DNA of 64,000 nucleotides from Corynebacterium caspium DSM 44850. Its GTDB lineage: Bacteria; Actinomycetota; Actinomycetes; Mycobacteriales; Mycobacteriaceae. Location of the stretch: contig NZ_CP047118.1 of NCBI RefSeq assembly GCF_030440555.1, positions 124,001 to 188,000 on the forward strand, read 5' to 3'. A program made the translations under genes and the position numbers. The notes below the pieces were generated by a model. The model saw nothing but the letters and a program-made list of their open reading frames with translations, did no database searches and was not told the origin of the DNA. Of this stretch, positions 1-9,865 are shown piece by piece (position 1 is the first letter of the stretch; each line of letters begins with the position of its first letter).

Positions 1-277
1 AAAGGCAGGCTCTTGGGATAACGTGCAGTATGACGACCAAGTAGGCAAAGTTTCCCTAATTGGTGCGGGAATGAAATCCCACCCTGGGGTAACTGCAGAT
101 TTCTTCGAAGCACTGCGCGATGTGGGCGTAAATATTGAGCTAATTTCTACCTCTGAAATCCGTATTTCGGTGCTGATTCGCCAAAATGATCTTGATAAAG
201 CAGCCCGCGCTATCCACCACCGCTTCCAGCTCGACGGCGAAACCGAAGCTGTAGTTTATGCCGGTACTGGCCGCTAA
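1..277 (+). CDS. lysC: Aspartokinase, C-terminal end (partial)
   Basis: This is the last 91 codons of an open frame that enters from the left edge. Aspartokinase phosphorylates aspartate, the first step towards lysine, threonine, methionine and diaminopimelate. The visible part is the second ACT domain, with the motifs [14 protein letters not shown] and [16 protein letters not shown] that form the lysine/threonine feedback site in corynebacterial LysC, and it ends in VVYAGTGR as in C. glutamicum. asd follows 49 bases downstream, the usual corynebacterial lysC-asd operon. A GTG at position 23 lies inside the gene and is not the main start. In C. glutamicum an internal start makes a separate beta subunit; that start would lie outside this window. 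Confidence 0.95.
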   Translation, partial: KAGSWDNVQYDDQVGKVSLIGAGMKSHPGVTADFFEALRDVGVNIELISTSEIRISVLIRQNDLDKAARAIHHRFQLDGETEAVVYAGTGR

Positions 278-314
278 AAACCTCACCCGGCATCGCAACC
301 ACCAGCTATTTTAG

Positions 315-1901
<1,587 letters not shown>

Positions 1902-1970
1902 AACTGGTTAGGTTACCAGTGAGGGATAAAAGGTCATCGGAAAAGAGATTTGGGCAGGTCAGACTAAAGT

Positions 1971-1989
1971 TTAGGTTCGCCCTACCTGC
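1971..1989 (+). promoter_or_regulatory. DtxR-like iron box upstream of katA
   Basis: TTAGGTTCGCCCTACCTGC matches the 19-base DtxR consensus of corynebacteria at about 14 of 19 positions, counted by eye. Both half-sites (TTAGGTT and ACCT) are kept. It ends one base before the -35 element of the proposed katA promoter, so a bound regulator would touch RNA polymerase. Catalase is a haem iron enzyme, so iron control is sensible, but binding is inferred only. Confidence 0.4.
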
Positions 1990-1990
1990 C

Positions 1991-2019
1991 TTGGTGTGCT
2001 GTGCCTTCATGCGTATAGT
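1991..2019 (+). promoter_or_regulatory. katA promoter (-35 and -10)
   Basis: TTGGTG at 1991-1996 and TATAGT at 2014-2019 are separated by 17 bases, a good housekeeping sigma promoter. Transcription would start near 2026 and give a 5' leader of about 46 bases. A strong ribosome-binding site, AAAGGAAGG (2054-2062), stands nine bases before the katA GTG start. Confidence 0.55.
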
Positions 2020-2071
2020 CTTATTAAGAAGTTATAAATAATCAGATTTCAGTAAAGGAAGGCTATCAATA

Positions 2072-3628
2072 GTGTCTATTGATAAGAACACCGAAAATAT
2101 CCTTAATAAGGGTATGACCCCCAATGCAGAGGGGCCCAGTCGAAGAGAAAATGGTTCTCCAGTCCCCTCTGAGAACCATTCCGTAACCGCAGGCCCGCAA
2201 GGCGCTACCATCCTTAATGACATGCACCTGATTGAAAAGCTTTCGCATTTCAACCGGGAACGCGTGCCAGAGCGCAACCCTCACGCTAAAGGCAATGGAG
2301 CCTTTGGTGAGCTACATATAACTGAGGATGTTTCGCAATACACCAAAGCCAAACTTTTCCAGCCTGGTGCCGTAACCCCTATGGCAGTGCGCTTTTCCAC
2401 CGTTGCTGGTGAACAAGGCTCCCCAGATACCTGGCGCGATGTGCACGGTTTCGCGCTTCGTTTCTATACCGAAGATGGCAATTATGACATCGTCGGAAAT
2501 AACACTCCCACCTTCTTCTTGCGCGATGCTATGAAATTCCCGGATTTCATCCATTCCCAGAAGCGCATGGGTTCTTCTGGTCTCCGTAACCCGGATATGC
2601 AGTGGGATTTTTGGACTCGCACCCCAGAAAGTGCGCACCAAGTTACCTATTTGATGGGTGATCGTGGCACCCCGCGCTCTGAGCGCGAAATGAACGGCTA
2701 CGGTTCCCACACCTTCCAGTGGATTAATGCAGAAGGCACCCCAGTTTGGGTAAAGTATCACTTTATTTCCCAGCAAGGTGTGCATAATTTCACCGCTGCA
2801 GAAGCCGAAGAAATGGCCGGCAAGAATGCCGACTACCTGCGCGAAGATCTTTATAATGCCATCGAAGAAGGCAATTTCCCGCGCTGGGATGTATATGTGC
2901 AGATCATGCCTTTCGAAGATGCCGAAAACTATCGTTGGAACCCCTTCGATCTAACCAAGACCTGGTCCAAGCATGACTATCCGCGCATCAAAGTAGGCTA
3001 TTTCGAGCTCAACCGAAACCCGGTTAACTTCTTCGCCCAGATTGAACAGCTTGCGCTGGATCCTGCCAACTTGGTTCCTGGTATTGGTCTTTCCCCAGAC
3101 AAAATGCTGATGGGCCGGGTATTTGCCTATGCCGACGCTCACCGCTACCGCATTGGGCCAAACTACCGCCACTTGCCGGTAAACCAGCCGCTCACCCCGC
3201 GCAGCACCTACCAGCATGAAGGCCCCATGGCTTATCGTTTCAACGAAGCCTCCCACCCGGTTTATAGCCCCAACCGCGCTGGCCTATCTGCTGGTTACCT
3301 TGATGATGGCGTGAGCTCTGGCTCTAACCACACCACCTTGGGCCAAGCTGCAGATATCTTTGTGAACCCGGATCCGCACGGTACTGACCTGACTCGTGCT
3401 GCCTATGTGAAGCACCCTGATGACGATGACTTCATGCAGGCTGGAATCCTCTACCGGGAGGTTTATGACGACGGTGAGAAAGCCCGCCTAGTAGATAACA
3501 TCACCGATGCCATGCAAGGAATCTCCGAGCAGGTTGAAGGACAGTGCTTCTGGTACTGGAGCAGTGTTGATGAAAACCTTGGCGCCCGCGTTAAAGAACT
3601 CTACTTCGAAAAGAAGAATGCCAGCTAG
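2072..3628 (+). CDS. katA: Catalase
   Basis: A monofunctional haem catalase of 518 residues, typical of the small-subunit clade, which breaks hydrogen peroxide down to water and oxygen in the cytoplasm. The distal catalytic histidine is His71 in RVPERNPHAKGNGAFG. The proximal haem ligand is the tyrosine in RVFAYADAHRYRIG (about residue 350). FSTVAGEQGSPDTWRDVHGF and VGNNTPTFFLRDAMKFPDF are signature stretches. GTG was chosen as start because AAAGGAAGG lies nine bases upstream. It is divergent from sigC, as in C. glutamicum, and is followed by a strong terminator, so it is probably transcribed alone. Confidence 0.97.
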   Translation: MSIDKNTENILNKGMTPNAEGPSRRENGSPVPSENHSVTAGPQGATILNDMHLIEKLSHFNRERVPERNPHAKGNGAFGELHITEDVSQYTKAKLFQPGAVTPMAVRFSTVAGEQGSPDTWRDVHGFALRFYTEDGNYDIVGNNTPTFFLRDAMKFPDFIHSQKRMGSSGLRNPDMQWDFWTRTPESAHQVTYLMGDRGTPRSEREMNGYGSHTFQWINAEGTPVWVKYHFISQQGVHNFTAAEAEEMAGKNADYLREDLYNAIEEGNFPRWDVYVQIMPFEDAENYRWNPFDLTKTWSKHDYPRIKVGYFELNRNPVNFFAQIEQLALDPANLVPGIGLSPDKMLMGRVFAYADAHRYRIGPNYRHLPVNQPLTPRSTYQHEGPMAYRFNEASHPVYSPNRAGLSAGYLDDGVSSGSNHTTLGQAADIFVNPDPHGTDLTRAAYVKHPDDDDFMQAGILYREVYDDGEKARLVDNITDAMQGISEQVEGQCFWYWSSVDENLGARVKELYFEKKNAS

Positions 3629-3656
3629 CAATAGCTAGCCCGCCTAGCCAATAGCG

Positions 3657-3706
3657 AACTTCCCCCTGGTAGCTGCCCTAGCAGCCGCCTTAGGGGGAAG
3701 TTTTTT
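3657..3706 (+). terminator. Rho-independent terminator after katA
   Basis: The arms AACTTCCCCCT (3657-3667) and AGGGGGAAGTT (3692-3702) pair perfectly over 11 bases, and a run of T follows to 3706. The loop is about 24 bases and contains a smaller CTGC/GCAG pairing. Confidence 0.85.
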
Positions 3707-3753
3707 GTATTAAAAGAGAAACCCTCCCGGGAGAACCCGCCCCTGCCTGGGAG

Positions 3754-4089
3754 CTATTTTTTATAGTTCTCGGGGGCACTACCAGGATCAACTACGGTTA
3801 CCCCGTAGATGGCGCGACCCATCGCAAAGGATCCCACCGCACCTATAAACCACAGGCCAAGGATCGCTATGATGGCCCGAATCCAATGATTAGGGCTGAG
3901 ATCCCCGCTGGTTCCATCGTGAATCATTAGGGCAATAATAAGTAGGGGCAGGGCAATACAGGTGATCCCGCCAAGCACATTTACGCGGGTCAGCGCGCTG
4001 GGGACGCGCCACAGGGCTACGGTGGTAGCCACGATGAAGAAGGTGGCTAGCAGTACCAGGACAGAAATAATGATTTCTGGGATAGTCAT
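3754..4089 (-). CDS. mrpG: Mrp antiporter subunit G
   Basis: A 111-residue MnhG/PhaG-family subunit with three predicted membrane helices (about 5-28, 38-58, 68-90). It is part of the multi-subunit Mrp complex, which exchanges Na+ or K+ for protons across the cell membrane and supports growth in alkali and salt. Its start overlaps the stop of mrpF by one base, so translation is coupled. It is the last gene of the six-gene minus-strand operon. A GC-rich palindromic stretch with a T-rich end at about 3715-3750 may terminate the operon. Confidence 0.88.
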   Translation of the reverse strand: MTIPEIIISVLVLLATFFIVATTVALWRVPSALTRVNVLGGITCIALPLLIIALMIHDGTSGDLSPNHWIRAIIAILGLWFIGAVGSFAMGRAIYGVTVVDPGSAPENYKK

Positions 4090-4361
4090 TAGCGGCGCCC
4101 CCTGGAAATAATGCGAGACATAGAGATAGTGGGGAGTACCCCGGCAGCCAGTGCAGCCAAAATCATGACGTCATAAACAATGGAGGTTTGGTTATTTAAA
4201 GACCACATAAAATACAAGGCGAGCATGGCATAAAATACCAAGTCTGCAAGTACTGCCCTGGTGAGGGCCTCGCGAGTTTTTAGAATTAGCACTATTCCAG
4301 CCAGTAGAGCTAAGAAAATAATGACGGCACAGCTAATTAGAAGAATCTCAAAAGCTGACAT
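4089..4361 (-). CDS. mrpF: Mrp antiporter subunit F
   Basis: A 90-residue MnhF/PhaF-family protein with three predicted membrane helices, the usual size for this small subunit. Members carry a conserved acidic residue in the second helix region; here ADLVFYAMLALYFMW holds Asp at about residue 40. It starts in the base next to the mrpE stop and overlaps mrpG by one base, so it belongs to the tightly packed mrp operon. Confidence 0.88.
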   Translation of the reverse strand: MSAFEILLISCAVIIFLALLAGIVLILKTREALTRAVLADLVFYAMLALYFMWSLNNQTSIVYDVMILAALAAGVLPTISMSRIISRGRR

Positions 4362-4736
4362 TTAAGCCACCTCCTGCGGGGAATCGGATTTCCATTCGCC
4401 AAGAGGTTGGTTGGCGATTTTTGGGTTCATACGAGCTTCCATATCGGCAAGACCAGCAATAATTTCGGCAGGATCCCCACCTAAAGCGGCCTGCACAATG
4501 AGATAACGCTGACCTCCCAAGGTTTCCGGATCCCGAAAACCAATCGAAAGAGTCGAAGGGGTAACTGTGATGGAGGATGAAAACCAAAACAGCTGCCAAT
4601 CAGTGCTAACCCGCAGCGGATAGTGCACTACTACAGGCTCAAAAGGCTTGGTGGAAAAAAGTGCCGCAAAAGCCAGCCGGCAACCAGAGACAATAATCTC
4701 TTTAATTAGCCATAAACTATAACCAAAAATATGCAT
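4362..4736 (-). CDS. mrpE: Mrp antiporter subunit E
   Basis: A 124-residue MnhE/PhaE-family protein. The N-terminal half is hydrophobic. The following sequence VVVHYPLRVSTDWQLFWFSSSITVTPSTLSI is the family signature: a beta-rich cytoplasmic domain beginning with a PL/TPG-type stretch. It is shorter than many MrpE proteins (about 160 aa) because it has fewer N-terminal helices, which is common in actinobacteria. It lies three bases after the mrpD stop. Confidence 0.85.
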   Translation of the reverse strand: MHIFGYSLWLIKEIIVSGCRLAFAALFSTKPFEPVVVHYPLRVSTDWQLFWFSSSITVTPSTLSIGFRDPETLGGQRYLIVQAALGGDPAEIIAGLADMEARMNPKIANQPLGEWKSDSPQEVA

Positions 4737-4739
4737 GGT

Positions 4740-6263
4740 TTAACGGCCTCCTTGCAGCTTAGACATATCGGGGATACCTATGGCATCATCGCCAAGCACT
4801 GCGGCCTGGTAGGCATCAACATCAAGTAGGGAGGCAGTGGCCTCTTGGGTGGCATCGATAAGTGGCCCGGCCCCAATGAACATCACCAAAGATATGGCCA
4901 TCAGGGCAGTTGCGGGGGCGGAAAGACGGAAACTGATCCGACGTTCTGCGGGCTGATTTTGCATTTGGGGGCCCCAAAATACTTTGCGCCACACGCGCAT
5001 CATCGATAGCAATGCGCCGAAGCTGGCCACAATAATGGCAGTAATTACCAGCCATGCCCACGGCGAACCAGCCCGGGCGATGGCCACCACAATCGAAACT
5101 TTGCCCCACAGTCCAGAAAATGGGGGAAAGCCGACTACCGAAAATGAGCCAGCGGCAAAGAGGAAAGCCACCCAGGGTTCGCGGCGCATCAAGCCTGAAA
5201 GTCGACGAATCAAACCAGTGCCATAGGTTTCTTCAATGGCCCCACTGCTAAGCACCAAAGCCCCAATAGTGACCATATGGTGCAAGGTGTACAGCAAGCC
5301 AGCAGCGAGAGCACGAGTGGGATCACCGCTGGTAAAAGCTAACATCACCAAAATAAAGGGCATGCCATTAACCATTTGGTATCCCAAAACGCGGCGGATA
5401 GATTTTTCACCCAAACCGGCAAAACCACCGATCAGCATGGAGACCACCAACAGCACAATAATCAAAGCATTCCAGCGCGGCTCCAGCCCAAAGACCACCA
5501 CATATAGGCGGTAGAGCATATATACCGCCACCTTGGTGTGCAGGCCAGAAAATAGGCCCATCACCCCAGCTGAAGCCCCTGGATAAGTACGCGGCAACCA
5601 CGTGTGTACCGGGAAAATACCAGCCTTAGTGGCCACCGCTAGCATCACTAGTCCCGTAGCTACTACAGCGGGACCATTACCGGCGGCAACATCGCGTAAA
5701 GCAGGCAAATTAACAGTGCCCACCACCCCATAAATAAAGCCCACCCCTACTACCAATAAAGTAGAAGCAACCAGGTTAACCAGCACAAACATGCGTCCAA
5801 CTGCTAAACGGTTAGAAGTACCAGTCATAGTGATCAGCCCATAAGAGGGCAACAGCATAACTTCCATAAAGACAAAGAAGTTAAACAGATCAGCAGTGAC
5901 CAAAGCACCATTAACCCCAGTTAAAAGCATCAAAGTAAGGGCCGGGAAATACCGCGAGTGCGTTTCCCCAGCCGCAGTAGCAAACCAGTTGGCACATAAA
6001 GTCACCAGGGAAGTGGCAATCATCATGATGGCGGTGAATTGATCCGCCGCAAAAGCAATAGCCGCACCAGATTGGAAAAGGCCCACATTATGGCCGATAG
6101 TGCCATTAGTGCCGGTATAAGCAAATAGCCAACAGCTAGCTAGCAGGCTAAGGGCCGGAAGTAGCAGATGCAGGGTATCGCGAGCCCACTTCCAAGGAGC
6201 CATTGCCGCTAGGGCAGAAGATACCAAAGGCACCGCAACAAATAGAGGCAGCAAAATATCCAT
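4740..6263 (-). CDS. mrpD: Mrp antiporter subunit D (NuoN/NuoM-like)
   Basis: A 507-residue multi-pass membrane protein of the proton-pumping NADH dehydrogenase subunit family (about 14 helices). It shows the family core: LFNFFVFMEVMLLPSYGLI with a conserved glutamate, KAGIFPVHTWLPRTYPGAS with the key lysine, and SGLHTKVAVYMLYRLY with a second lysine. These charged residues form the proton path in MrpA and MrpD. Its start overlaps the mrpC stop as TAATG. The order mrpA-C-D-E-F-G identifies it as MrpD rather than a complex I subunit. Confidence 0.92.
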   Translation of the reverse strand: MDILLPLFVAVPLVSSALAAMAPWKWARDTLHLLLPALSLLASCWLFAYTGTNGTIGHNVGLFQSGAAIAFAADQFTAIMMIATSLVTLCANWFATAAGETHSRYFPALTLMLLTGVNGALVTADLFNFFVFMEVMLLPSYGLITMTGTSNRLAVGRMFVLVNLVASTLLVVGVGFIYGVVGTVNLPALRDVAAGNGPAVVATGLVMLAVATKAGIFPVHTWLPRTYPGASAGVMGLFSGLHTKVAVYMLYRLYVVVFGLEPRWNALIIVLLVVSMLIGGFAGLGEKSIRRVLGYQMVNGMPFILVMLAFTSGDPTRALAAGLLYTLHHMVTIGALVLSSGAIEETYGTGLIRRLSGLMRREPWVAFLFAAGSFSVVGFPPFSGLWGKVSIVVAIARAGSPWAWLVITAIIVASFGALLSMMRVWRKVFWGPQMQNQPAERRISFRLSAPATALMAISLVMFIGAGPLIDATQEATASLLDVDAYQAAVLGDDAIGIPDMSKLQGGR

Positions 6264-6715
6264 TATTTGGACTCCTTTTCAGCCAGCTGCACCTGGTAGT
6301 ACTGCGCTTGTGCTTGCGCAATAACTTCCCGATCAGCAGCGGTCTGCAAACTCAAGCCCAAAGTAGAAATTGGTTCCTCCACCGTAGGCGGTAAATCCGC
6401 ATTTGCTGGATCTGGGGTAGCAGTATTATCACTGCGTCCCAAAGCCGAAAGGGTGAGCAATAAAGTAGCAGTAGCCATCGAAATAACAATGGCAGTAAGC
6501 ACAAAGGCCTGTGGCAACGGATCAGCAGCAAGAGACATATCAGCCCGGTCAGGGAAAACTTCGCCGCGCCAAGCCCCGACGCCCGCAGCTAGCAGCATGA
6601 GATTGCCTGCATGCCCCATAAGTTGCATCCCCAAAATAATGCGCACCAGACCGCGCTGTTGCACCAGATACACCGCCCCGGTGACCAGAACCCCAATAGT
6701 TAAAGCCATAATCAT
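6263..6715 (-). CDS. mrpC: Mrp antiporter subunit C (NuoK-like)
   Basis: A 150-residue MnhC/PhaC protein of the NuoK family with three membrane helices in the first 100 residues. GMQLMGHAGNLMLLA and DPLPQAFVLTAIVISMA are the family signatures. A hydrophilic tail of about 50 residues follows, which is longer than in Bacillus MrpC. It starts three bases after the mrpA stop and overlaps mrpD by one base. Confidence 0.9.
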   Translation of the reverse strand: MIMALTIGVLVTGAVYLVQQRGLVRIILGMQLMGHAGNLMLLAAGVGAWRGEVFPDRADMSLAADPLPQAFVLTAIVISMATATLLLTLSALGRSDNTATPDPANADLPPTVEEPISTLGLSLQTAADREVIAQAQAQYYQVQLAEKESK

Positions 6716-6718
6716 GGG

Positions 6719-9700
6719 TTATTTCTCCTTATTCTGGTCAGTGGTGGCAGGGCTGTCGGCGGTGGCGAAAGTAGCGGTATAGAGAGCATTCGCTTTAGTC
6801 CGCCAATCGAGGGGACGAATATTGCGTTTGGTGCCCAGTGGAGAAGGCTCCAATGGTTCAGGGAAAGCCTCGGTGGCAGGGATGCAGGTGGCATCGATAA
6901 GCGGGACATCCATGCCTGCTCGATAGTGCGGCACCATGCGCACAGTGGGCGCGCCGGGGAGTAAATAGCCGCCTAAAGAATTGACTGCCTGGGTGAGCAT
7001 GCCCACTACCGCAAGGTAAATACCGCCATCAAATACTAGGGAGCTAGATAGGTGTTGTCCCAGGAAGTGGAAATGAATGGGATAAAGGAAACTGCCATGT
7101 AATAAGCCCAGGAAGCCCGGAATTAAAGCCACTACGATGCCAATGCCAGTAAGCCACACTGCGGTAGCCGGTTTAAAGACAATGGAATCGCGACCCTTAG
7201 CCAGATAAGCCAGCATTAGTGCCGCACCGGCAATTAAGGCCGCTACGAATCCGCCGCCGGGATCTTGATGCCCTCGGTAGAAAATTGCCACACTTAAAAT
7301 ACCAAGCACGGGAGCCACTAAAATAAAGGCCTTTTTTAAGGGCACAGAATTCAGCATGGATTGCCCAAAGGGGCGTTTGCGGATCTGTGCGCGCATAGGC
7401 AAGCGGGGGATAGAACCTACTACGGAAATAATCACAATGGCTGCCATGCCCAGTACTGAAAGCTCACCTAAGGTATCTAGGGCTCGGAATTCCACGATGA
7501 TAGTGGCCACAATATTTTGGCCTCCAGAGATCTCTGGAGCATTAGCAATAAACCATTCTGCCAGCTCTGAGCGGTCGCGCCGACCTAGCAGCGTAAATAC
7601 TCCCAGGAAAGCCGTGATGCCAGCAAGCACCGCGATAATTAGGGCGCGCCAATTTTCAGCGGCTTTCATCGCCGGGAAATATGCCGGCTGATAACGCAAG
7701 ACCAGCATCATGATGACCACTACTAGGGCTTCTACCAGGAACTGCGTCAGGGCGACATCGGGTGCGCCCAAAATTAGCATCTGGAAGGTAATACCCACCC
7801 CGACGGTGCCAATAAGAACCGCACCAGTGAGCCGGTGCCGATTCCACATCATGCCAATAACTGAAATAGTGACGATGAGGAAAGGTACTAGATCCAGCCA
7901 ATTATCCAGCCCCGGCGTACGCGGTGCCAAAGCAACCCCATCTATGCCGGAGGTGCCAAATAGGGTGACTAAACCTAGCAAAATGACCATCAAAACCGGG
8001 GGTGCCATATGCCGTGAAGGATTCAAACTATCCGCCGGGCTACCTAAAATGCGGCCAAATTTAGTGAGCATATCTTGGAATTTATAAAGCAACTCATTAC
8101 CAGAAATCATAAAGCGGCGGTTTTCTAGCACCGGCCAGATCTTGGCACGCTGGCTAACCCCCAAAATGCCCAGCACCAGCACGGCCACAGAAATCAGCAA
8201 GGGGGTATTGATGCCATGCCACAAACTCAAATGAGTGTGGTGCTCAGCTTGCGGCAATATAGCATGCACGATGCCATCCATAAGACCACTGAGCACAAAT
8301 GGAGCCAAGCCTAAAGGAATAGAGAAAAGCCCAGGTAGTGCTGCTGGGAGCCAGAGTGCCAGGGGAGCTTCGTGCACCTGCTTAGGGGTGACATCGGCTG
8401 GTAGGGGAGTTTCCCGACCATCAATAAAAGCCCCGAAAACCAATTTGGCGGAATAAGTGAAAGTAAGCAGTGCCCCTATCCCAGCTGCGGTGAGCAATAA
8501 GACCACCCCCGCATTACCGATAGGTGCTGCCATGAAGGCCCCCAACATGCCTTCTTTGGAAAGAAAACCAAATAGGGGAGGCACTGCGGCCATGGAAAGC
8601 GCGGCGATGACCGTGGCCGTGAAAGTAAAGGGCATCTTCTTCCAGATAACCCCTAAGCGGCGAGTATCGCGGGTGCCATTTTCATGATCAATAACGCCAA
8701 TGAGCATAAAGAGCGAAGACTTAAATAAGGCATGCGCCAAAGTGTGTACCGCAGCTGCGGCCAAAGCTACCGGAGTTCCAATACCAATAGTGGCCACGAT
8801 CCAACCCAAATGGCTCACCGTGGAGTAAGCAGTAAGTTTTTTTAAATCCGTCTTGGTTAAAGCAAATAGAGCCGACATCACCGCAGTAGACATACCCACC
8901 ACAATGAGCAGCCAATTCCAAGCTGGGACAGTGGCAAATACCGCCGAAAAACGCAGCAGCACATAAATACCGGCTTTAACTACCGCAGCAGCATGCAAGA
9001 ATGCTGAAACTGGAGTAGCTGCAGCCATAGCTTCTGGGAGCCAGAAATGGAAAGGAAACTGCGCCGCTTTAGTAAACGCAGAAAGGGCCACTAGCAGGGC
9101 CACGGCAATAGTTAGCTTCGGCTGTGCCGACCAGGCAGTGCTGGCCAAAATTTCGGTGAGATTAGTAGTACCTGTCACGGTCACGGCAATCGCCAGCCCG
9201 GCAAGCAGTAATAACCCGCCAATAAAAGTAAGTACCAACGTCCGTTGGGAGCCTTTTTCCCCCGCTGAGCCAGGAGAACGGGCAATGAGGAGGAAGGAGG
9301 CCATGGAGACCAATTCCCAACCTATAAATAGCACGAAGGCATCATCTGCTAACACCAGCAGCACTACGGCCAAAGTAAAGGCCGTCATAATCAGATAAAA
9401 ACTGGAATTGCCATCTTTAGGTGGTAAATATGCCGCTGAATACGCAAAAACCACCGCCCCAATTAGCAAAGCCAGCAGGCTAAAGAAAGCACTGAGAGCA
9501 TCGGCGCGCAAAGCCAGGGAAATATCCACCCCCGAACCCAAGAAATCCGGAATCCAGGTAGCCGACCAAGATATAGGCTCCCCAGAAATAATGCGGGGCA
9601 ATTCCTTGGCCAAAGGCAGCGCCGCTGCCACCAAAATTGCTGCCAGAATCCATCCAGCAGCCCTATCTATCAGACGCACCAAAGGCACAGCAGCCGCTAC

Positions 9701-9739
9701 CGCTATGCCCATGACCGCCACTGCGTATATCAATATCAC
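6719..9739 (-). CDS. mrpA: Mrp antiporter subunit A, fused to MrpB
   Basis: A 1006-residue membrane protein and the first gene of the mrp operon. Residues 1 to about 640 are the NuoL-like core: WELVSMASFLLIARSP, AQFPFHFWLPEAMAAATPVSA and AVVKAGIYVLLRF carry the conserved acidic and lysine residues. The next part (about 640-760) is the DUF4040 region typical of MrpA. The last quarter, with FYRGHQDPGGGFVAAL and GGIYLAVVGM, is the MnhB/MrpB domain. No separate mrpB exists, so A and B are one polypeptide, the usual actinobacterial form. The complex drives Na+/H+ exchange. The promoter should lie in the 126 bases shared with the divergent gene at 9866. Confidence 0.93.
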   Translation of the reverse strand: MILIYAVAVMGIAVAAAVPLVRLIDRAAGWILAAILVAAALPLAKELPRIISGEPISWSATWIPDFLGSGVDISLALRADALSAFFSLLALLIGAVVFAYSAAYLPPKDGNSSFYLIMTAFTLAVVLLVLADDAFVLFIGWELVSMASFLLIARSPGSAGEKGSQRTLVLTFIGGLLLLAGLAIAVTVTGTTNLTEILASTAWSAQPKLTIAVALLVALSAFTKAAQFPFHFWLPEAMAAATPVSAFLHAAAVVKAGIYVLLRFSAVFATVPAWNWLLIVVGMSTAVMSALFALTKTDLKKLTAYSTVSHLGWIVATIGIGTPVALAAAAVHTLAHALFKSSLFMLIGVIDHENGTRDTRRLGVIWKKMPFTFTATVIAALSMAAVPPLFGFLSKEGMLGAFMAAPIGNAGVVLLLTAAGIGALLTFTYSAKLVFGAFIDGRETPLPADVTPKQVHEAPLALWLPAALPGLFSIPLGLAPFVLSGLMDGIVHAILPQAEHHTHLSLWHGINTPLLISVAVLVLGILGVSQRAKIWPVLENRRFMISGNELLYKFQDMLTKFGRILGSPADSLNPSRHMAPPVLMVILLGLVTLFGTSGIDGVALAPRTPGLDNWLDLVPFLIVTISVIGMMWNRHRLTGAVLIGTVGVGITFQMLILGAPDVALTQFLVEALVVVIMMLVLRYQPAYFPAMKAAENWRALIIAVLAGITAFLGVFTLLGRRDRSELAEWFIANAPEISGGQNIVATIIVEFRALDTLGELSVLGMAAIVIISVVGSIPRLPMRAQIRKRPFGQSMLNSVPLKKAFILVAPVLGILSVAIFYRGHQDPGGGFVAALIAGAALMLAYLAKGRDSIVFKPATAVWLTGIGIVVALIPGFLGLLHGSFLYPIHFHFLGQHLSSSLVFDGGIYLAVVGMLTQAVNSLGGYLLPGAPTVRMVPHYRAGMDVPLIDATCIPATEAFPEPLEPSPLGTKRNIRPLDWRTKANALYTATFATADSPATTDQNKEK

Positions 9740-9865
9740 AGGCGAGTCACACTTCCTGCCTAGAGCTTAATTGCTATTAATTGGAACTTTGTGTAATCAA
9801 CGTTATCAGCAGCATAGCGGTGTGCCTTTACCCGCATCAGCGGCTAGCCCTGTATTTTGCTCACT

